In this document: positions 23,101-33,100 of the stretch, in pieces
How the letters are laid out: every line of letters starts with the position of its first letter
Numbering within the stretch: the first letter of the stretch is position 1
Assembly (NCBI GenBank): GCA_009760855.2
Contig: WPIO01000013.1
Location: forward strand, 2,304,001 to 2,362,500
Length of the DNA stretch: 58,500 bases
Source of the DNA: Cristatella mucedo
Taxonomy: Eukaryota; Bryozoa; Phylactolaemata; Cristatellidae
Direction: 5' to 3'
Program-made: the position numbers and the translations under genes
Notes under the pieces: generated by a model
Told to the model about the DNA's origin: nothing
Database searches by the model: none
Seen by the model: the letters and a program-made list of their open reading frames with translations, nothing else

Positions 23101-26100
23101 ACGATTGGGTATAGACGTGACTCCCACCATTTCGAGCCTGCTGACCCGAACAGCTAACCCAGTTGACCCAAGAATCTAAGAATCATTCAAGATTTGTACT
23201 CATACACAGGCCTACATAGGCTTGCGATTTATTTTGTGTACCCAAAGTGGACTGAATTGAATTCACCGCTCGATGGGAAACCAGTTGAAACCTTTCAGTA
23301 ACAGAGCGAGCACTTCGAACTGGTTGCTGTTAAATAGAATACCATGTGAGAATAACTAGTCACTCAATAATCAAGCTTTAACACTGTTTGATCCATCAGA
23401 ACCTGTAAGACTGACAGTACAGTTTCCAGCACCGTATTTATACGTTCATTTTATGCTGCTGCGTGCTTGGGACTGTCGAAGACTTCAGATGCGCAATCGA
23501 AGGGGGCAGATATATGCCTGCATGGACGTAATTGTAATGTGCTGAGAATTTTCAGTATTCATTTAGCCCAAATTATATACAGTATTGGTTGCTTGACGTG
23601 ATTTCGAAAAAACTAAATAGTAAAAGCATTGCAAAGTTAGGGAAGCAGTTGAGGTAGTGAGTAGCATGGAAGTAACATCTCAGGACGGCAGGAAAGGATG
23701 TGCCAATAGTCGGTAGCAGGAAGGTAGTTGTCGTTGCACACTCGGTAGCCTGTTGCTCGGTTGTGGTCCTAAGAGCCTCACTTATAAATATTTTGATCGG
23801 CTAGACACTAGTGTAGTCAAAATGGGCTTTCAGCCTGGCTAGTCATTTTGGTGTTCGTAAAATGCGGATATAAAAGCAGAATACTCTCCTGCTCTGTTAA
23901 TTCTTTTCATTTTTCAGACGACGTTGTTGCAGTTCAGCAACTTGGTGACATAACTTTGATAGGGATAAATCGACCAGAAAAGAGAAATGCAATTAATACG
24001 CACACAGCAAAGAAACTGATTGAAGCATTCTGCCAGTTTGAAGAGAATGAATCAGCTAAGATTGCCGTGCTTTTCGGAAAAGGTATGTGAATGAACTTGG
24101 CATTTCCTTTTCTCATTTCTGTGTTACTGGCAGGTGGCATGGTAGGTGGGTTGTGCATTCTACACGGCCTTGTTTTCAAGGATGCGTCTTATCACTGTCG
24201 ACTTGAATAATTGGGTTAGAATTGCAGCAGCTTTTAATGACTGCCAAACTTCTTCTTTAACGGTTAAAAGTTGATGGTCCAGGGCCGCTGGAATTAAGTG
24301 AGACGTGTGATCGATGGGTGAAATAATAATGGTAATGAAGGATAATACGAATAAGGCATTTGTATAGCATGCTCAGAGAACTAAATCTTTCTCTCTAATG
24401 TAATGTAATGTAATGCATCTCCGTCTGTAACTCCACAAAATCATAAAGACCATGTGGGTGTTACGCAGGAGAGTTTTGTATAGCACACTCACAGCCTAAG
24501 CGGCTTTCGGTACACATTCGGCAGCCAACAGACTTCGTCTCACACAACAAAGAAAAAGTGGGAAGTATAGCAGAGTCAGGAGAGCAGTTGAGGTAGTGAG
24601 TAGCATAGAAGTAGCAGCTCAGGACAGCTGAAAAGAATGTGCCATAGTCGGCAGTAGGAGAGTAGTTGTCGTTGCTTAAGAATTGTGGAAGCAAGTTCGA
24701 CAGTCTAGGACCTGCAGAGCTAAATCTTCTATCGCCAACGATCTTTAAGCGGAGGAATGGGACAGCTAATTTATGGTCCACAGAGGACCTGGGGGCACGA
24801 ACAGGCTGAAACTGATGCAGCAGTTCAGCTAGGTACGAAGGAGCCAAGCCGTGGTGGGCCTTGTGGCGGGCCTTGTGGGTCAGCGTAAGAACTTTGCTCT
24901 GTATCTGTTGCTCAACCGGCAACCATCCTAGCTCTTTCAGCAAAGGAGACATGTGCTCAAACCGCTGGGACTTGAAGACTAGCCTTGCAGCCATGTTCAT
25001 AGTCTGCTGCAGTGGCCTAATAGCTTTCTTTGGCAGCCCAGCCAAAAGGGAATTACAATAATCAAGCCGAGACAGAAAAATTGTTTGCAAGCCACTGTCG
25101 GAGACAGCTCCTAATCTTGGATAGGGATCGGATGTGATGGCTGTAGAAGCAGACTTCTGAATGAAGCTTTTGAAATTAAGACAGCTGTCGAACACGACAC
25201 CTAGATTGCGAGCATGTGGTGAAGGTCGCACAATAGCATCACATATTAGAACAGCAAAGCCTTTTAATCCAGCCACATGCTTAGGGTGTCCTATGAGCAG
25301 CAGTTCGGTTTTATCGTCATTTAATTTCAGGAAGTTTTCCGACATCCAGGATCGAATATCGGCAAGGCAAGCATTCAGTTTCTCAGTTGCTGCTGCAGAT
25401 TCCGACGGTTTAAATGACAAATACAACTGAGTATCGTCAGCATAGAAGTGAAATCCTATTCCATGGGCCTTAATCACTTTTCCCAGAGGTTGTGTATAAA
25501 TGGAGAACAGCAAGTGACCGAGTACAGACCCTTGAGGGACTCCACAGGTGACCCTTCTCGTGTGTGAGACCTGACCCCCACACGACACGGATTGAACACG
25601 ATCAGACAAGTATGATTTAAACCATGCCAGTGCTTCGTCTGCCAGACCGATCGTTGTTCTCAATCTTTCAAGTAGAACTTCGTGATCAATGGTGTCAAAG
25701 GCAGCAGACAGATCTAGCAGAGCTAGGGCAGTTACATTCCCGCCGTCGTTGCCACGTAGAATGTCATTGTTAACACGGAGGAGAGCAGTTTCCGTGGAGT
25801 GCTGCCTCTTGAACCCTGATTGAAATGTTTCTGACATTCCATTATTTTCAATATGTTCAACCAGCTGCTTAGCAACAGTTTTTTCAAGAATCTTTGATAA
25901 GAAAGGAAGAAGGGAAACGGCGATAGTTTGCTAGGACCTCTGTGTCTAATCCAGGCTTTTTAAGAATGGGTCTAACGATTGCTGATTTGAAAGACTTGGA
26001 GACGACCCCTTTTCCCAAAGAAGCATTAAAAATCTTGGTTATGGCAGGGTTAAGTTGGTCTGCAAGTGAAGACCACAGAGATGAAGGTATAGGGTCTTCA

Positions 26101-29100
26101 GGAGACGAGCTCTTTTTGCTTGACCTTATTAGAGTAGCCACTTTGCATGAAGAAACCTCGGAGAACCTTGTAAAGAAGGTCACAGGTTGTGGAACCACGA
26201 TTGCTTTAGTCGGAGGGGGCTTAATAGAGGCACGAATGTGCACAATTTCTTCAGTAAAGAAGGCTGAAAACTTTTCGGCTGAGTCCTTAATATCTGGGTA
26301 GTCAGACCTCTCAGCATTGGCCAGTAAATGGTTTAGTGTCTTGTAAACCTGTTTAGTGTCCGACTGGCAGGAATTCAGCTTTCTAATGAAAAAAAGAAGC
26401 CCTGGCTTTTTTAAGCTTTTGGGTGTAAACTCGAAGGAAGTCTTTGAAATTGACTAGATCTGCATCAGAACCTGATTTCTTTAAACGACGTTCAAGCCTG
26501 CGCTTAACCCGGCGCATCTTTAGGAGTTTTTTTGTAAATTGAAAGGAATCTCCACGACTTTGAACACGGATAGAGCGAATGGGAGCATGCTTGTCAAAAG
26601 CACTCCTGAGTGTCGTGTTCCTAGCATCGGTGAAGGTATCGAGGCTGCCGGTCGAGTCTGAATGCAGATCAAGAAGACCTGCATCACAAACAGATTTCAA
26701 AAACTTGTCCATGTCAAAGCTAAGTAAGTTACGTCGTTTGAAAAATTCGAGATTGCCCTGTATGTGCGAGGGAGCAGGAACGGTATACGAGACCGAACAA
26801 TGATCTGAGAGAGTCAGTGGGCACACCACAAGGTCCGTGGGGAAGACATCCTTAGTGATCATGAGATCTAGAATGTGGCCACCGACGTGGGTGCTATGAT
26901 TAACATGTTGGGCCAAACCAAAATTCTCCAGACAGTCAAGAAATGAGCGGGCACTCTAGGCACTTTACATACGCTGTAAGGGCAGCATGTCAGTCAGATT
27001 GATGATAAAACGAGTAGTGTCAGCACACGTCGGTGTATAATTTCATCGTTTACTTCATGATTTCTTCATTTTTGTCATTCTTTAGTTTCACTGCAAGATC
27101 ATTTTCTTGGATCAAAATGAGAATGCACTAGCACCAAAGACCGATGTTTTAGAAGAAAGGCAATCAAGTGATATAGCCCCTGTGTCTTAGCACTGCGCTA
27201 AGATACTTGCTCTTCACGAGCTAGGTGTTGGGTTTGAGTCCTGCAAAGTGGTCCTTTATTTATGGATTTATTGATCCTTTATTGACCACTGCTAGTGGTT
27301 GTGAAAGCCGTCAAGGGTCATCTGCCACATAAATGAGGCTGCCAACTCAGCTTAATTAAAATATATCACCAGTTCCTTCATAGCTGTTGTTGGAAAATGA
27401 GTATCAATGGGACTTGCACCTGAAGTTGCAAGTCGTCAGATAGCTGTGCTTATGCTTATGCGTGCTGACACTGCATGCTGCCACTAACTAGATTTGCATG
27501 CTGACCCTGTGCATGTCACCTCTAACCATGTTAGGCTTGTTTTCATTGTACATGCTACCACTAACCATTCGATCATACTTCCTTTGCAGTATATGCAAAG
27601 TACCTAGAAATAGATTGAGTTCTCTGAGAGCGATATAACAAATGTATTATTATTATTATTATTATTATTATTAGTATTAGTATTGGATGAAGTTATCAAA
27701 AATCATGGTGCCTCGACGAGTTATTGATTGTACCCAATAAATTGCATGTAACTATATTTCTTAGCTTTTCTGCATAATAAAACTGCTACAGAGTAGATCC
27801 AATCTAAATCTTGTAATTTGAGTTAAATAGTGTGCTCGTAGCTGGTACGTAGAAACTTTTGGATGGCAGTGTAGGTCACCAGCAGACCCAGTACGGATGG
27901 GCAGTTGCTGTAAGCATCGCTCGACCTCATCCCACGAATGCTCAATGGGGCGAAGGTCAGAAGATTGACTCGGCTAGTCCATAACCGTCACAGGGAGTAA
28001 CTGCATCAACACCCCAAAAAGATTCGTCAAAAAAAGTACTTTACTCAACTAATTCTTGGTAAAGGATGTTAGATTTCAAAGCTCAAAAGCTCCCGCTTGG
28101 AGTCGTTACATTTGGCATCCAGATAATGACCCTAAGGACACTGCTAGGTCAGTGGAATTACTTTTTACCGAATCCTTGTTTAGTGCTGGTGCAGTGGCCC
28201 AGCCAGTCGCCTGCTTTGAACTCCCATAGATTGACTATGGAACGGTATTAACAGAGGGCTGAGGTGGGTGTTTGGCCATCGACCGAGTATATCAGAGCAT
28301 GTAGGTGGGTCGAAGCGGTTGACCTTTCAGTAAAATCAGACTCTGTAGAATGTGCTGCAGCAGAAGAGACTACACAGAAGTTTGTGGCCTCTGTGGCTGG
28401 CCAGACAAGGGAGGTCATAAAGTATTGTGGCAGACCGATTTCACACTAAATACGTATACATACCAAAAGCATGTGTTGTTATTGGGCTGTCAATAAGTAT
28501 TTCACATGCTGCATGTAACTGTAATATGCCGCGTAGAAAACATATTCAAGTAAACTGCATCGTAGAAAACCCTCTTATAACCCAAATGAATTTATAGCCG
28601 CAGGGACTGCAGCCATACTGAGGATTTTTTATGCCGAGTACGTGGTTGTTGGTAGCTGTGTGTGATTGTCATTTTATTAATAGAATTAATTTTTGATTGA
28701 TTGTGCGGTAGTGCAGTTGTGGAAGTAAACACAATCAGCTGGCTTGGTTGGCATCTCACTCTCACCCACTCTCTCTCTCTCTCTTTTTCACCTAGGTGGC
28801 ACTTTTTGCTCGGGCTTTGACTTGAGCGAGCTGTCAGATCAAATGGATGCCGGTGAGCTGGCCATGAGCAGTCCGAATGGACCGATGGTAAGCCCGAAAC
28901 AGTGATCTGGTCTTGCTATTCCCTGTCGCGGCCAGATGTTTTTGTCTTCATTTTGTGAAGCTATCTGTTTTTTTTGACCAGCATTAAGGAACGATTGGAG
29001 AATCAGTCATTTATTGGCACGTTTCAGTAAAAATTTGTTTATGTTTAGGGTCCGACTCGACTGTGGTTCAACAAACCCGTAATTGCAGCCATCTCGGGGT

Positions 29101-30014
29101 TTGCTGTCGCCGGAGGTCTGGAGCTGGCCCTGATGTGCGACCTGAGAGTAGCCGAGGACACAGCCGTCATGGGCGTCTTCTGCCGGCGATTTGGTGAGAG
29201 AGAGAGAGAGAGAGAGTCTTTTGAGTGCGCTGGCCTGCAGACAGCACCTGATGTGTAAGCTCTTGACCAAATGCGATTGCAAAGTTAGTTACGCAGGTAC
29301 ATTACTCATCTCCGGCATAGTTAGTACCGGCCGGTGTGGTGGTGCAATCGTTTTGTTATAGCCTCCAAGGGCCGGCTTTCAGTTGTCGCTCCGTTGGCGC
29401 CTAGCCAAGGCTAGCCTGGCAGCGGCTTCATTGCACCATCGACCAAGTGCACCCGGCCATGTCCATCCCAAAGACGGCGGTTCGAACTTGTTCGGTCGGT
29501 ACCGAGGCAGGGGACGCTTTGGCGCACTGTTCGCCCGAAGCCGTGGTTTGTGTCGATTCGGTGCTACTGCCCTGCATCGCCGAAGCACCTCTAGGTAGCC
29601 GGGTATGCCGGACTAGCCAAGTCCGAGGCCTGTCAACCGGCGCACTGGCTTGCATCCTATCCAGGCATCTTGTTTGTTTGTTTCGTGACTTTCCTGGGTT
29701 TTGTTTGGATCCTGTTAACAGGCAGAAAAAAGGACCTGCCGTCCGGCGCTAAGCCGCGATGCGCTGTCTGGGCTGGGCGGTGCGAGGATGTTAATCGACC
29801 TGCGTCGTTGCAGGAGTGCCCCTCATCGACGGCGGCACGGTGCGGCTGCCGAGGCTCATTGGCCTGTCACGTGCCCTGGACCTCATTCTAACCGGCAGAC
29901 CCGTCAAAGCTCAAGAGGCTCTCGGCATGGGCCTCGTCAACCGGGTCTGCGAGACCGGAAGCTGTACGTCTGATCTTGCAGCCCTCGCTATGGGTGGCTT
30001 TGCAGCCGCGCTCG

Positions 30015-30104
<90 letters not shown>

Positions 30105-33100
30105 AAGCACCAGCGGCAGCGGCCTGGTTGTGGCAAAGGCAGGCTCGAAACCGTGTTGTAGCGCTGGGAGCTGCTGTCAATTTGGCCCGAGAGATTAGCA
30201 AGTTTCCCCAGGAGTGTCTGCGAGCCGACCGAGCATCGGCGATCGCCTCTGCATACAGTGGCGGCAGCCTGGACGCATGCCTGGCTGCCGAGCGTGACAG
30301 CGCGCTGTCGGCTTTGAAGTTAGAGTCAGTCGCAGGTAAGTCGACGCAAGGGGCGCAACGGAACACCAGGAAAAGTGCTAGCACGATTAGTAATAATAAT
30401 AATAATAATAATTTAATAATACAATTGTATCCACCCTGTGAGAACCTTATGTCTGTCTAGGCACTTTATGTGTGCTGGAAAGAAAGCCGTTACCAGTTTG
30501 CTAGTAATAACATGCGGTGTCACCACTCACTCGTAAAGCACACCAGCGATAGTTCACGAGAACCGAGCAAATGCTTTGAGGACTAGTTGGGTTTTTAGCT
30601 TCTGTTTAAATATCGTCAAATAAGGGGGTGTCTTGGCATCAGTCAGGAGTGAGTTCCAGGCTTTGAGATCATACGAGCTGAAGGCACAGTCTCCAAAGGA
30701 TATTTGAGATTCGTTTGAGTCACAGACAGCTAAACGACATGAGTCAGAAGAACAGAGGATGCAATGCAAACCCTGATTAGGCAGCATTTCTGATAGAGCA
30801 GAGCAAAAGAATGAAAAGGACGTAAAGGTGAGTGGCGGAAGTCGATGGATGCTGCTTGATGGGGAGCCAGTGCAGGTCGGCGAGAGGCGATGGGGCAGTA
30901 GTAATTTTTACGACAGACAAGCCAAGCTGGAGGGTTTAGCATCAACTGTATGAGTCTTATTGCACGGATAGGAAAACCTGCTAGCTGTGAGTTACAAGAG
31001 TCTACATGGGCTGCCACAAATGCTTGGACCAGCTTGGAGTGGTAAAGTAACTTTTAACTTTAAAGTAACTAATTGATTGTGCCTCAAGCACTTGCCTTTA
31101 TTGACCGAGGTCAAGGTGAATGTATTTTTGACCGAGGCCATGGGCTTGAACCTCGTGGCATATGTGAAGCGCCTGAAGAGAGAATAAGTTCTCTTGGGCT
31201 CTATGCAAATGAATAATATATTCATATATATATATATATATAATTCATTTGCATAGAGCCCAAGAGAACAGCATAGAAAATGGCCAGTATTACCCACAAG
31301 CATTGCTTTTGTGACCAGGACAGTGGTTAACTTGAAATCGACCCATTTCCGATGAGAAAACAGGCAAAGTTGCATATTATGGTTCTCATTTGGTCATAAA
31401 AACAATTGAATCAAAACTAACATTAATTGTACTGGATTTACTCAAAAATGACCTCGATTGATTTAGAACAGAGTAGTTCTAGATTTACGATTATACTGTA
31501 TGTGACTCTCACCAGTCAATCGCCAAAGGCAGTCTCCCATTATGTTTTCGTTATACTGTTCTGTGGGGGGGGGCATTCAATTCAAACTCCGGTAATTTGC
31601 CGGCGAAACATTTTGAAGTCTCTTACGACCTTCCAGCCTAACTCATCATATCTCCAGCAAGGTCTTGACTTTGTTGTTGCACCTCTTTGAAGTGCACCGT
31701 GTGAGCCAGAGGAGGCCAGAGCCAGAGGAAGACATTGGCTCTTGTTCCCATTATGGAGCAGCACGGCATTGTGGCTCGTAGAAAAGCTGTAGATGAAGAG
31801 GGGCTACTCATTCTTGTCATAAGAATAATAATAATTATAAAATATTCGTGTGCATGTACCTGCTTACACTATGCCTGCTGCTTGCGGATGTTGCCATCAA
31901 TCGTATGGTAATGCTTTCTATGCAGCATTTGTAAAGTGCCTAGAAAGAGGTTCAGTTCTCTGAGGGCGCTGTACAAATGTATTATTATTATTATTATTAT
32001 TATTAGATCTTCTGTATAGCAGAGAACCGAATCTCTATTCGGATGCTTTACAACTCATGGCAATAACCAAAAGCGAGTGGCAATCAAGGTATCAGGATGA
32101 GAAAAGAATGCAAAATAATATGCAATTAAATTCCTCAGACCATGCACGAAAGGAGGGAACAGCGGATTAGTGCTTTTTCGGTACTCAGTACCACTGCAGC
32201 CGGCCTCTGACTGCTGTGAATTTCGAAATTAGGAACCCTAATCAGCACCATGCACTTAGTCATGTAATGAAATGTAGTGTATCTCTATATATAACTCCAC
32301 AAAGACTACGTGGGTGTTACGCGGGACAGTTTTCTCAAAGCCTAAGCGGCTTTCTGTATGCATTCGGTAACCAACAGACTTCATCTCACACAACAAAGAG
32401 AAGGTGAGAAGCATAGCAGAGTCAGGAGGGCAATCGAGGTAGTGAGTAGCATAGAAGTAGCAGCTCGGTGTGGCTGGAAAGGATGTATTGCAGTCGGCAG
32501 CAGGAGAATAGATGTTGTTGCGTAAGATGCATAGCTGCCATGCATAACTAACAAACATCATAAAAATGTCCTTAGCCTCAGGTCATGTTCCTGCACATTC
32601 AAAAAGGTCAGGCCACCTCTCAAGAAAGCAACGCTAGACCAAGAAAACTTAAGCAACTTCTGCTTGGTCTCTTTTCCACCGTTCCTATGTCTCGTAAGTG
32701 AAGTAGTCGCATGCAATTCATATTCCCTTGAACAGACGAATCACATTTTGGAAGAACCTGAGCCCATCTTGACGGGTGAAGAGGCTGGAGAAAGCTTGTC
32801 GATGCTTCCTCAGATCGGTGACTTGCACACTTTCATCCAACCAGTTCCACTGCTTCGGCTTAGACATCAAATGCTCAGCATTGGGCTCGATGGGATCATG
32901 ATCGATCTCGGTCAGATCGAGTCGTCGACGTCATTTTTTTGTGATGGTATGGGTTCTTTCCTCGGCCCCATCTCTAAAATTGTCAGCTGGAAACGTCTTC
33001 CTCTCGAAGCAAGCTTCCTATTCCGAGACTGTGGAACTCGCTTCCACAATTCTTACGCAACGACAACTACTCTCCTACTGCCGACTATGGCACATCCTTT

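Larger units (their letters stand above)
20171..23917 (+). other. Crotonase intron 1
   Basis: A 3.7-kb intron. It holds a plus-strand family B LINE 3' end (20560-21215), a LINE-tailed SINE (21445-21582) and a family A fragment (23640-23745). No further exon is apparent. Confidence 0.75.
24083..28795 (+). other. Crotonase intron 2
   Basis: A 4.7-kb intron dominated by the antisense family A LINE at 24399-26952. A family B tail follows at 27440-27675. The rest is unrecognised. Confidence 0.8.

Noticed and set aside
30016-30103. CRISPR-like or other regular array
   Set aside because: All regular repeats in the window are microsatellites or retroelement tails. There are no repeat-spacer units, and the window is eukaryotic.
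29816-30460. 214-codon open frame over crotonase exons 5-6
   Set aside because: It reads through the CT microsatellite intron as a Ser-Leu repeat. The conserved residues only line up when that intron is removed.
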